A stretch of 64,000 nt of DNA from Deltaproteobacteria bacterium YD0425bin51 (lineage in GTDB: Bacteria; Desulfobacterota; Desulfobacteria; Desulfobacterales; YD0425bin51). Position 1 is the stretch's first letter; every line of letters starts with the position of its first letter. The stretch is from contig PDZS01000012.1 of the NCBI GenBank assembly GCA_002753225.1, positions 36,682 through 100,681 on the forward strand, given 5' to 3'. Under the pieces are notes generated by a model, which was not told the DNA's origin, made no database searches, and saw only the letters and a program-made list of their open reading frames with translations. Made by a program: the position numbers and the translations under genes. Shown one piece after another: positions 55,551 through 63,431 of the stretch.

Positions 55551-55690
55551 CGCCAAACTCCTTGTTGATTGAACTGGCCACCTCCAGTTCCTTGAGGCAC
55601 TCAGCCGCCTCCAAATGCTGCCCAAACTCCTTGTTGTTGACCAAACTGGCCAGTCCCTTGCGGCGCTCAGCCACCTCCAAATGCAGCAGG
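55547..55690 (-). repeat. Gly/Gln-rich tandem repeats separated by in-frame TGA codons
   Basis: Downstream of the 123-residue metal-binding gene, the same frame continues through TGA (55667-55669), a 21-codon unit ending AAFGGG, a second TGA (55601-55603), a 17-codon unit starting VPQGTGGGQF, and a final TGA (55547-55549) that overlaps the GTG start of the next gene. Units share PQGTG, QQGVW and AAFGGG and carry the SD sequence AAGGAG. The block is visibly richer in G/C than its neighbours. Confidence 0.85.
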
Positions 55691-56038
55691 TGCTAAATTA
55701 TTATTATTTGCGGTATAGCCATTAAATTGCATTACCATGCCGCATATGGGACAAGCAGGAACGCCTTGGACGTTTATAACAGGCATACCTACAGCTCCAT
55801 GAGTTGGACATAAATATTGACCGGCAGTTCCTCCTCCGCTCTGGGATGTATGACCTTGTAAAGAAGGATAAACATTTGCTGCAAGCATAAGATTTGAAGC
55901 AGAAGTAATATCTGTCTTCCATTTGTCAAACCCATAAATTAACCAATAAAGTATGGTGGTTATAATTGCTGTTCCTAAAACAAGCCCAATAAATAACCCA
56001 ACTTTTTTTAAATCAAATTCATTGTTTTCATTTAACAT
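55667..56038 (-). CDS. Membrane protein with HMBD-like CxxC metal-binding domain
   Basis: 123 residues to the first stop. One membrane helix (about 13-34) and a soluble part with YLCPTHGAV ... GVPACPICGMVM (about 79-107), close in pattern to the heavy-metal-binding CPMHP ... CPKCGM domain of copper exporters. A Gly-rich end APAAFGGG runs into TGA, after which the frame repeats similar Gly/Gln-rich units (see 55547-55690). ATG 56038 is preceded by a C/T-rich, AACCCTAAACCC-like leader and an AGGAG site. Likely magnetosome-linked metal handling. Confidence 0.75.
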   Translation of the reverse strand: MLNENNEFDLKKVGLFIGLVLGTAIITTILYWLIYGFDKWKTDITSASNLMLAANVYPSLQGHTSQSGGGTAGQYLCPTHGAVGMPVINVQGVPACPICGMVMQFNGYTANNNNLAPAAFGGG

Positions 56039-56121
56039 TTTTTTATCTCCTAAACCTAACCCCTAAACCCTTTCCTAAAGGGAAAAGGGATTTTTGAATT
56101 TTAAAAGGGTTAACCTAACCC

Positions 56122-56238
56122 TATACATCCTGTTCAGAGAAGAGCGCCATTTTTCCAAGTTTCCATAAAATCGCCTAAAATTATTCCTGCAAGCATAATT
56201 AAAATAAGCATAGTTAAAATAATATATCTTATATTCAT
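56122..56238 (-). CDS. 38-residue single-helix membrane peptide
   Basis: ATG at 56238 overlaps the stop of the HtrA pseudoprotease as ATGA; the frame gives one membrane helix (YIILTMLILIMLAGIILGDF, residues 5-24) and a short tail METWKMALFSEQDV. It lies in the operon with no competing gene. Translational coupling and a clean hydrophobic helix support it, but the size is small and I know no homologue. Confidence 0.55.
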
Positions 56239-57092
56239 AAGTTGGCATCCACAAATTTTAAGACATCATTAATTGGAACAGCGAAGCCAATTCCTGAAAA
56301 ATGATTTTCTGGCATATATGTAGCAATATTAATTCCTATTACCTCTCCTTTTACATTAACCAAAGGTCCTCCATCGTTCCCTTTATTTATTGAGGCATCT
56401 GTTTGAATCATATCTGGATAACGGATGCCGTTTATATTTAATTTTCTATTATTACTGCTGACAATTCCCATTGTTACAGTTCTTGAAAAACCATACGGAC
56501 TCCCTACTGCAAAAACAATATCTCCGACTTCAACTAAATCAGAATTAGCTATTAAAACAGTTGGAAATATTTCTTGTGCTTTAATTTTTAAAATAGCAAG
56601 ATCAGTGTTTGTGTCAACTCCGACTACATCAGCCTGATATTCACGTTTTCCTCCTGAAAAAAGCTTGACTTTAACAACATTTGCCTTGCCTATTGTCTGA
56701 AAAGTAGTAAGAACATAGCCTCTTTTATCTATTATTACTCCAGAACCAACAAATCCTGAATTTGAATCATAAGGGGAGAGAAGATTAAGTCCATTCCCTG
56801 TATTATTTTGAGGTTGAACAGCATCGCTTGATATAGTTACCACACTTGGTTTAACCATTGATATTACTCTGCTTATATCTTCCTGAAGTGATAGGGCAAC
56901 ATTCATTGCTGGAATAGTTTGTATATTTGCCTTTGGAGAAGGAATATACCTTTTAACCTTGCTTTGAGCTGTTTCATCTTGAATAAAGTCTGCATTTGTA
57001 AAGATTGCGCCGATAATCAAAATTATTATAAAAATAATTGGCCAGACAAAACTGTTAATTTGAAAATTATTAAAATTATTATTTTTTTTCAC
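56235..57092 (-). CDS. HtrA-fold pseudoprotease (MamO/MamE-like), membrane-anchored
   Basis: 285 residues, N-terminal membrane anchor (about 15-33) and a trypsin-like HtrA domain (about 68-283). The fold motifs are there (GSGVIIDKRGYVL, NTDLAILKI, VGSPYGFSRTVTMGIVSS), yet two of three catalytic residues are lost: the His position is Gln132 (VLTTFQTI) and the Ser position is Asp240 (GNDGGP); Asp164 remains. Proteolysis is therefore not expected. Degenerate proteases such as MamO work as metal-binding scaffolds. No PDZ or magnetochrome present. A MITE-like element lies upstream. Confidence 0.85.
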   Translation of the reverse strand: MKKNNNFNNFQINSFVWPIIFIIILIIGAIFTNADFIQDETAQSKVKRYIPSPKANIQTIPAMNVALSLQEDISRVISMVKPSVVTISSDAVQPQNNTGNGLNLLSPYDSNSGFVGSGVIIDKRGYVLTTFQTIGKANVVKVKLFSGGKREYQADVVGVDTNTDLAILKIKAQEIFPTVLIANSDLVEVGDIVFAVGSPYGFSRTVTMGIVSSNNRKLNINGIRYPDMIQTDASINKGNDGGPLVNVKGEVIGINIATYMPENHFSGIGFAVPINDVLKFVDANL

Positions 57093-57118
57093 TTTTAAAC
57101 ACCTTAACCTTGAATATT

Positions 57119-57223
57119 AAGTAACCGTCCACAAGTTTTCCTGCAAAATGGATTCCCGCCTTCGCGGGAATGACGTCATTCCCACGAAAGTGGGAATCCA
57201 GGAAAACTGGTGGTAGGTTACTT
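57119..57223. mobile_element. MITE-like element with 25-bp imperfect inverted ends
   Basis: Ends 57119-57143 and 57199-57223 are inverted copies with three mismatches (AAGTAACC ... AGTTTTCCTG). Inside are two hairpins, ATTCCCGCCTTCGCGGGAAT (57152-57171) and ATTCCCACGAAAGTGGGAAT (57178-57197), around TGACGTCA. The GC-rich hairpins match the REP-like GGATTCCCGC family common in many genomes. It fills the gap between the mamO-like fusion and the pseudoprotease and may stop or attenuate operon transcription. Confidence 0.75.
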
Positions 57224-57225
57224 AT

Positions 57226-59004
57226 CTAAAACATCATTCCTATATGCTTAAAAAATATTTTAAAAGATACTAAAAATAAAATTAAAGCAAGAATCCTTCT
57301 TATTACAATGCCGCTTGTTGATTTTGAAAGCTCAACTCCAATTCTTGCTCCAAATATTGATCCCATAGCTATTGGCATCATATAATCAATATGAATATTA
57401 CCCATTAGCAAGAACATTATTGTTCCTAAAAAAGATGAGATGCACAAAATAAGATGAGAAGTTCCAAGGGCTATATGAACTGGGATTTTTAAAAATAGAA
57501 TAAGGAAAGGAATATGAATAATTCCTCCTCCAATTCCAAGTAAATTTGAAATAAAACCTATAATAAAAGTTCCTAAATAACCAAGTTCATAATTTGTTGA
57601 ATATGATATTTTATTTCCTTCTCTATCATGTATTGTAGTTTTTTTATTATATTTATCTTCTGATAATATATTTATTTGTGAATTTGTAAAAAATAGGTAA
57701 CAGGATATAATTAAAAGTAATGCTGAAAAAATAAGAAGAAAATAATCATTTGAATATTTTTGAACAATAAAAGGACCAAATATAGCTCCAGGTATTACTG
57801 CTAAAGATAATTTCTTTGCTAAACTAATATCTATCCTTTTTTGATAAAAATACATAAATGAACCAGCAAGGGTATTAAAAAATATAATTCCTATTGATGT
57901 ACCAATTGCAGATTGAACTGAAAAGCCGCAAGCTATCATTAAAAAAGGAACATGTATAAAACCTCCGCCAACTCCCACCATAGTTCCTATTGATCCTACA
58001 AACAGCCCAAAGAGTATTAAAAGTAATGATCTTAAAAAAAATCCAAACATCTCTTTATTTTGAATTGGTTGATTTGAAGCAACTTTAATTGAACCTTTTG
58101 TTACTTTATCATTTGTCAGTATATGGCAATCCCCACAGTCCTTAAGAGGAGGGTGGGGCATAGGAGATTTTAAACTGACTACGCTTTTTTGAGAAATAGT
58201 ATGGCACTCTCTGCAATCTGAAAAAATTGTATGAGTCTTATCATTAGGTATTTTTTTATTAAGATTTATAGATTCTTTAGGAGTATTATTTGGAACTGGA
58301 ATATTAGCGGCGGCAAGAACGACACCTGTAACTCTTGAATAGAAATGTTTGGCTCGGTTTATAGGAATTGCAAAGCCAATACCTCTATAAGTTCCCTCTG
58401 GGGCATAAATTGCAGTTCCAACACCTACAACTTTTCCAAAAATATTAATTAAAGGTCCTCCGCTGTTTCCTTCATTTATAACAGCATCGGTTTGAATCAT
58501 GTCTTTATAAGAAATCCCTTCAATAAGCATCTCTCTATGCAAATCACTTACAATTCCTAAAGTTACGCTGTTTTTCAATCCAAATGGACTGCCAACACAT
58601 ATTGTTAAATCTCCTGTCTTTAAAAAATCTGAATTTCCTAGTGGGGCTGATGTAAAATTTCCTATATCATTGATTTTTATTAGAGCTAAATCTATAGACT
58701 TATCAGAATCCATAAGAGTTGCTGAAACTGTCTTATGACCACTTTGCCAAAAAGAAATATAGATATTTTGGGCGTCTTTTATAACATGATAATTTGTAAG
58801 AACATAGCCTTTTATATCAACAATAAATCCAGAACCAATACTTTCAAAACCAGTTTTTTGAGCTTTAACAGTTACAATAGACGGCTTAACATTTGAAATA
58901 GCATTATTTATGCTAGCCTGAAGATCATTAAGAGGCATAGAAAAAACTTGTTCATGCAAAAAGCTAATTATTAATAATAAAATTATAAAGCGTAAAGTTT
59001 TCAT
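57226..59004 (-). CDS. mamO: HtrA protease-magnetochrome-TauE fusion (MamE/MamO type)
   Basis: 592 residues. Signal peptide (1-22); HtrA protease domain (about 25-225) with complete triad His73 (VLTNYHVI), Asp105 and Ser181 (GNSGGP); two c-type heme motifs CRECH (264-268) and CGDCH (290-294, in MPHPPLKDCGDCH, magnetochrome-like); then a TauE/SafE transporter domain of about eight membrane helices (about 325-590). MamO normally has a dead protease plus TauE; here an active-looking MamE-type protease with hemes is joined to it, as in the mamEO genes of magnetotactic deltaproteobacteria. Starts right after the triple-PDZ gene. Confidence 0.82.
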   Translation of the reverse strand: MKTLRFIILLLIISFLHEQVFSMPLNDLQASINNAISNVKPSIVTVKAQKTGFESIGSGFIVDIKGYVLTNYHVIKDAQNIYISFWQSGHKTVSATLMDSDKSIDLALIKINDIGNFTSAPLGNSDFLKTGDLTICVGSPFGLKNSVTLGIVSDLHREMLIEGISYKDMIQTDAVINEGNSGGPLINIFGKVVGVGTAIYAPEGTYRGIGFAIPINRAKHFYSRVTGVVLAAANIPVPNNTPKESINLNKKIPNDKTHTIFSDCRECHTISQKSVVSLKSPMPHPPLKDCGDCHILTNDKVTKGSIKVASNQPIQNKEMFGFFLRSLLLILFGLFVGSIGTMVGVGGGFIHVPFLMIACGFSVQSAIGTSIGIIFFNTLAGSFMYFYQKRIDISLAKKLSLAVIPGAIFGPFIVQKYSNDYFLLIFSALLLIISCYLFFTNSQINILSEDKYNKKTTIHDREGNKISYSTNYELGYLGTFIIGFISNLLGIGGGIIHIPFLILFLKIPVHIALGTSHLILCISSFLGTIMFLLMGNIHIDYMMPIAMGSIFGARIGVELSKSTSGIVIRRILALILFLVSFKIFFKHIGMMF

Positions 59005-60570
59005 TTAGTATTTCATGGAAACGAGTAGGTTTGCTTCAAATAAAGCTATAGCTTGAAGCACTGTTCCAGTAACCCCGCTATATATGCTTATATTGCTTGC
59101 TAAAAGAGCCGCAGTTCTTTGTTTTGAAATATTTCCGCAAATGACTGCATCAATATTATATTTATCCATAATCTGAGTAATTGAATTATCAGGAGACGCA
59201 CCTACAACAGTATATGAATTTTTATCTAAATCAGCTATAATTAAAGAATTAGCCATATCTCCTCCAACCTGTGAATTTACATTTGCTCCTTCTGTAAATA
59301 TAGCTACTACACTTTTTTTAATAGAAGAGTTTGAAGCAACCTGCTTCATTTTATTATCCATAGGTGTATTGATTTTGGTTCCTTGCTGAGTAAATCCTGG
59401 AGTTGGAACAGTTATAAAAAAGTGCCTGTTTCCTCTTATTATATCAACTACAGCATTTGACTGATTTTCTGTAGCTTTTGCAAATTGTTTCATATCAGGA
59501 GTAGAAATCCCATTTATAGCAACAATAATATCATTTGTTTGAAATCCAACCATTGTAGCAGGAGGACTTTCTACATCACTTACTAATATTCCCTGCGTTC
59601 CTGATGGAAGTCCCATTCCAGTGGCTGTTTCAGGGGAAAGTTCAGTAATATCCATTCCAATCCATGATCCTTCTATTGCTAAATCAGCAGGACCAAGAAG
59701 CGGAGGTTTATCAGCTATTTGAGGCTGTTGCCCTAAAACTACAGGAATAGTCTGGTATTCGCCACCTCTAAAAATTGTAAGTTGAATTTGATTTCCTGCT
59801 GGGCTATCTATTATTAGTTTCTGAAGCTGTTTTACATCTCTTATCCTTGTTCCAGAAAATCTTCTTATTACATCACCTGAAGATAATCCTGATTTCTCTG
59901 CTGGAGAATTAGGAGATACATAGCTTATTATAACTCCTTGTTTGTCAGGAAGATTAAATTGTGCCTTCATTACTGAATCAATGTCTTGAATATCAGCCCC
60001 CATCCAATTAGGTCTATTAGACTGAATTGCAGCAATTTGTTTAATATTATGAAAAGATTGTTCAAGAGTTACTTGAAAAGATTTTTTTGTCTTATCTCTA
60101 CTCACGACTACTTTTACTGTATCACCCGGCTTTTTAGTTTGAAGTATTGTTGAAATTTGTTCTCGGGTGGTTATGTTTTTATGGTCAAAGCTAAATATCA
60201 AATCTCCAGATTTAATTCCTGCTTTTTCAGCCGGTGATGAAGGTATAGCGCTTTGCACATATAAGTTTTCTGATAAATTTAATCCTAAATAAGTTGCTGT
60301 TTCTACTTGAGTTTGAGTCTGATTTTGATTTATAAGCTGAATCTGACTATTTCCAATCCCTGCTGGAAATGTAGGGTTGTTTATAAGCTGTATATTATTG
60401 TTGCCAATCCCTGCTGGAAATGTTTGAACATTATTAGCTGGTTTTGCTTCAACAATCTCTTTTTCTTGTACTTTAACAGGTTCAATTTCATCTATCCATC
60501 CATACATAACAGCTAAAAATATTAAAAATAAAACAACAGAAATAGGAGCGAACCATATCATTTTATTCAT
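59005..60570 (-). CDS. Triple-PDZ protein with C-terminal NifX/NafY-like domain
   Basis: 521 residues. Membrane anchor (about 5-24); a linker with two FPAGIGN(N/S)xIQLIN units (about 51-86); three PDZ domains (about 95-175, 193-280, 300-388); and a dinitrogenase FeMo-cofactor-type domain (about 413-515: SVVAIFTEGANVNSQVGGD ... DAVICGNIS ... IYSGVTGTVLQAIALF). No CxxCH heme motif. NifX-like domains bind iron-sulfur cofactors, so an iron-handling role in magnetosome lumen or periplasm is inferred. Stop is one base before the protease-TauE start. Confidence 0.85.
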   Translation of the reverse strand: MNKMIWFAPISVVLFLIFLAVMYGWIDEIEPVKVQEKEIVEAKPANNVQTFPAGIGNNNIQLINNPTFPAGIGNSQIQLINQNQTQTQVETATYLGLNLSENLYVQSAIPSSPAEKAGIKSGDLIFSFDHKNITTREQISTILQTKKPGDTVKVVVSRDKTKKSFQVTLEQSFHNIKQIAAIQSNRPNWMGADIQDIDSVMKAQFNLPDKQGVIISYVSPNSPAEKSGLSSGDVIRRFSGTRIRDVKQLQKLIIDSPAGNQIQLTIFRGGEYQTIPVVLGQQPQIADKPPLLGPADLAIEGSWIGMDITELSPETATGMGLPSGTQGILVSDVESPPATMVGFQTNDIIVAINGISTPDMKQFAKATENQSNAVVDIIRGNRHFFITVPTPGFTQQGTKINTPMDNKMKQVASNSSIKKSVVAIFTEGANVNSQVGGDMANSLIIADLDKNSYTVVGASPDNSITQIMDKYNIDAVICGNISKQRTAALLASNISIYSGVTGTVLQAIALFEANLLVSMKY

Positions 60571-60588
60571 GTTACATCCTCCTTGTCT

Positions 60589-61980
60589 TTAGTATATAAC
60601 TCTCTGGCCAGTTGTATTCATATTATTATTTAAATATGTAAAAGGAGCTATTTGCCCATTTGCATAAGCTAAAGCCGCATTTTGAACAGATCCAGTTACA
60701 CCCGGATAAACATTTATTCTTAAGGTATGAAGGGTAGAGAGCGCGCCAGGAGTAAAATTTCCAGCAATAACTCCGCTTACTCCCAAATCAACCATATATT
60801 GACTAGTTTGAATATCCTGTCCAATCAAATCGTTTATATTTGGATTTGCAGCAACGCTATAAGTATTATTTGAAGGATCAAAAATTATAAAATATGGTGT
60901 TGTGGCAAATTGGTTTGAAATTTGATAATAAGGATTTGAGCCTGTTGATGCAATGGCAATTTTACCATAAAAGCTAGTCAAAGCAACTGGATTTAAATTA
61001 TTCTTATTCTGCTGAGCAAGAGCTCTTGCAACATCCTGTTGAGTCTTTGGAACTCCAAGCTGCTCTGCTAAAGTTTCAATCTGATTTTGTGTCATTGGCT
61101 GCTGCATAGCAACTGGATTTAAATTATTTTTATTCTGCTGAGCAAGAGCTCTTGCAACATCCTGTTGAGTCTTTGGAACTCCAAGCTGTTCTGCTAAAGT
61201 CTCAATCTGATTTTGTGTCATTGGCTGCTGAACAGCAACTTTATTTAAATTACCAGTTGTTGTGTCTGGAAGAATTTTATTTAAGTTTAAATATAGATTT
61301 TTGCTTTTTTTACCGCGATAAATATTGATTTTTACATTGCTGTTAGGTTTAATTTTGCTTAAAGCTGTATCTAAATTATTAGTTGTTTCAATTCTTGCTT
61401 TATCAACTCGTATAATTTCATCACCTTTCATAAAACCTGTTTGCGCTGCAATTGAATTTGGGAACACTTCAACAACTAATACTCCATCTTCATTAGGAAG
61501 AGCAAACTGCTGCATTAAAGATGCATTAACCGTCAAAACTTTTAATCCTAAACTTTCAGATGTTATTGATTTATTTAAGGCGACTAGCTTTTGTGGCTGT
61601 TGGTCTTTAGGTTGAACTCCATCTGTTATTTGATGACATAAAAGGCAGTTACCCCAGTAATCATGAAGCATTTTTTGATCAACTGATATAGGAGGTCCTG
61701 CCATTACTTTTGAAATAGTTTTTCCTACATTAGTAGTCACATGACATTTACTGCAATTTCCCCAGTATGGATGAAGCATTTTATCTTTTATTTTAATAGG
61801 AGGACCCATTGGCTGATTAGTCGCAGCCAAAGCGTACTGAATATCTCTATGTCTAGTATTGCAATGCCATGCCTCCCACCCCAAAATCATGGTAAGAAGA
61901 ACTGCCAAAACAATTATTGCCATTTTGAATTGAGTCATACAAAATTCTTGTTCAGTATAATTGTGTTTTTTCTCTTTCAT
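60589..61980 (-). CDS. Magnetochrome-PDZ-NifX protein (MamP-like)
   Basis: 463 residues. Membrane anchor (about 17-36); two magnetochrome motifs, each KMLHxYWGNCxxCH (hemes at CSKCH 76-80 and CLLCH 112-116) with the preceding GPPI; one PDZ (about 143-235, DGVLVVEVFPNSIAAQTG); two 42-residue Gln/Asn-rich repeats (about 245-335); and a NifX-like domain (about 340-450, ending VYPGVTGSVQNAALAYANG). MamP has PDZ plus magnetochromes and oxidises iron; this has the hemes first and an added cofactor-type domain. Strong marker of magnetosome function. Confidence 0.85.
   Translation of the reverse strand: MKEKKHNYTEQEFCMTQFKMAIIVLAVLLTMILGWEAWHCNTRHRDIQYALAATNQPMGPPIKIKDKMLHPYWGNCSKCHVTTNVGKTISKVMAGPPISVDQKMLHDYWGNCLLCHQITDGVQPKDQQPQKLVALNKSITSESLGLKVLTVNASLMQQFALPNEDGVLVVEVFPNSIAAQTGFMKGDEIIRVDKARIETTNNLDTALSKIKPNSNVKINIYRGKKSKNLYLNLNKILPDTTTGNLNKVAVQQPMTQNQIETLAEQLGVPKTQQDVARALAQQNKNNLNPVAMQQPMTQNQIETLAEQLGVPKTQQDVARALAQQNKNNLNPVALTSFYGKIAIASTGSNPYYQISNQFATTPYFIIFDPSNNTYSVAANPNINDLIGQDIQTSQYMVDLGVSGVIAGNFTPGALSTLHTLRINVYPGVTGSVQNAALAYANGQIAPFTYLNNNMNTTGQRVIY
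60985..61236 (-). repeat. Two 126-bp tandem repeats in magnetochrome gene
   Basis: Units starting at 60985 and 61111 are nearly identical and each encodes 42 residues (MTQNQIETLAEQLGVPKTQQ followed by a Gln/Asn-rich stretch). The unit is a whole number of codons, so copy number can vary without frameshift. The repeat forms the linker between PDZ and NifX-like domains. Confidence 0.9.
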
Positions 61981-61996
61981 ACTTTAAATCCTTATT

Positions 61997-62983
61997 CTAA
62001 ACAGCGTATAATCTTACTTTTATAATTGTTTTCCTACTTAGTACGTTAGAAACAATATCTTTTATATTTTTTTTTATTGACTCTCCATTTTCTACAGAAG
62101 TATCTGAAGAAACATTGACATCAATTTCAAATTCCATATATTGACCTATTTCCCTTGCAAATATTTTATTTATTCCTATGATATTTTCAACTTTGGTAAG
62201 AGCATTGTTAACATCTTCCATAATCGATTCTTCTGGAGCTTTATCCATTAGATTTAATGAAGCTGCCCACATCTCTTCAATACACATCTTGATTATTATA
62301 ATTCCAACTACTATTGCAGCTAAAGGATCCATGAAATGAAAGCCCATTTTAGCTCCAAAAATTCCAATTAAAACTGCAATAGAGGCATAAACATCAGAAC
62401 GGCTTTCCCATGCTTTAGCAACCATTGATGGGCTATTTATCTTATTGCCAGCACAAACGCTTTGTCTGAACATAAGTTCATTTATAAAAATAGAGAAAAA
62501 AGCTCCCCAAAAAGCAGCCCAGCATATCTCAACCACATGACCTTTGATAATGCATATAAATCCTTCATAAATTATATAGGCGGCTATAAATAATAATGAT
62601 AGATAAATAAAAATACTGACAATGTATTCAGCTTTTCCATATCCATAAGGATAAACTTTATCTGTTTTTTTATCAGAAATGTTTAAACCAACAATCATTA
62701 CAATTGTAGCTAAAAGATCTGCTCCTGAATGAATGGCGTCAGCAACAAGTCCTTTACTTCTTCCAACAATTCCCATGTAAGCTTTTATTAAAATCATAAG
62801 AATGTTGCCTATAACATTTACCATTCCAACACTATCTGCGCATTTTTTACATATTTTTTTTCTATCTTCATCATTAGAAGATATTCTTTCTCTTTCTAAT
62901 CGAGAAATTCCCGTTAATAAAAATGCAGTAAATGCAAGCGTCGACGCTATAATTCCAAATCCAATTACTTTTATTATAAACAT
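61997..62983 (-). CDS. mamB: MamB-type cation diffusion facilitator
   Basis: 328 residues: an extra N-terminal membrane helix (about 5-24), a short loop with a CKKC motif (Cys45, Cys48), then a CDF domain of six helices and a cytoplasmic C-terminal domain (about 245-328). The metal site is present: His85xxxAsp89 in helix 2 (VADAIHSGADLL) and Glu194xxxAsp198 in helix 5 (AWESRSDVYAS). MamB imports iron into magnetosomes and starts vesicle formation. Assignment to MamB over MamM is by context and the CxxC; the extra helix is unusual. Confidence 0.7.
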   Translation of the reverse strand: MFIIKVIGFGIIASTLAFTAFLLTGISRLERERISSNDEDRKKICKKCADSVGMVNVIGNILMILIKAYMGIVGRSKGLVADAIHSGADLLATIVMIVGLNISDKKTDKVYPYGYGKAEYIVSIFIYLSLLFIAAYIIYEGFICIIKGHVVEICWAAFWGAFFSIFINELMFRQSVCAGNKINSPSMVAKAWESRSDVYASIAVLIGIFGAKMGFHFMDPLAAIVVGIIIIKMCIEEMWAASLNLMDKAPEESIMEDVNNALTKVENIIGINKIFAREIGQYMEFEIDVNVSSDTSVENGESIKKNIKDIVSNVLSRKTIIKVRLYAV

Positions 62984-62990
62984 GTTGTAC

Positions 62991-63419
62991 CTATTTCGTT
63001 TGTTTTATATTAATAACCAACTGACCCTTATGGTCAGGATTAGGTATTATTTTTTTGCTCCTGCAATCAACAACAAGATCAGTTTCTTCTAAAAATAGTT
63101 GTCCTAAAATGACTTCATTACCTAAAACAACGCATCTCATATCAGCAGATCTATCAGAACTAAGGGACATGACTTCAACTGTCCCTCCGACAGGGACTTC
63201 TTCTCGTTCACCATTTGCATATTCAACTAATTCTTTTCCTTTTTTAACTAAACCAAGTTTTTTGAAAAAATACTCTGGTATAACAGTCATTACTGCTCCT
63301 GTATCAACTAAAGCGTCTATTTCTATGGACCTTATTTTATCTTCAGTAATAAGATTTTCTTCAAATAAAAATTTATCCTTCAAATTAGTCAGTTTTATTT
63401 TTTCTCTTACTTCCCCCAT
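62991..63419 (-). CDS. Retropepsin-like aspartyl protease (clan AA)
   Basis: 142 residues with a single aspartyl protease half: IDALVDTGAVMTVIPEYFFKKLG (active-site DTGA near residue 37), then VVLGNEVILGQLFLEETDLVVD, the flap/strand pattern of the family. It would act as a dimer. No signal peptide. It sits 7 bases before the mamB-like gene and 12 after the ferric-reductase-like gene, in the same operon. Similar genes are widespread in Desulfobacterota, so a magnetosome-specific role is not certain. Confidence 0.85.
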   Translation of the reverse strand: MGEVREKIKLTNLKDKFLFEENLITEDKIRSIEIDALVDTGAVMTVIPEYFFKKLGLVKKGKELVEYANGEREEVPVGGTVEVMSLSSDRSADMRCVVLGNEVILGQLFLEETDLVVDCRSKKIIPNPDHKGQLVINIKQTK

Positions 63420-63431
63420 AAATTATTATCC

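Noticed and set aside
55551..55625. ATG 55625 as start of the NapH-like gene
   Set aside because: The first 25 residues would be an alternate frame of the Gly/Gln repeat; GTG 55550 has an ideal ribosome site and matches the family's usual N-terminus.
56041..56121. AACCCTAAACCC-like C/T-rich leader as telomere-like or CRISPR-like repeat
   Set aside because: Only irregular short units and one weak hairpin; no spacers and no regular period.
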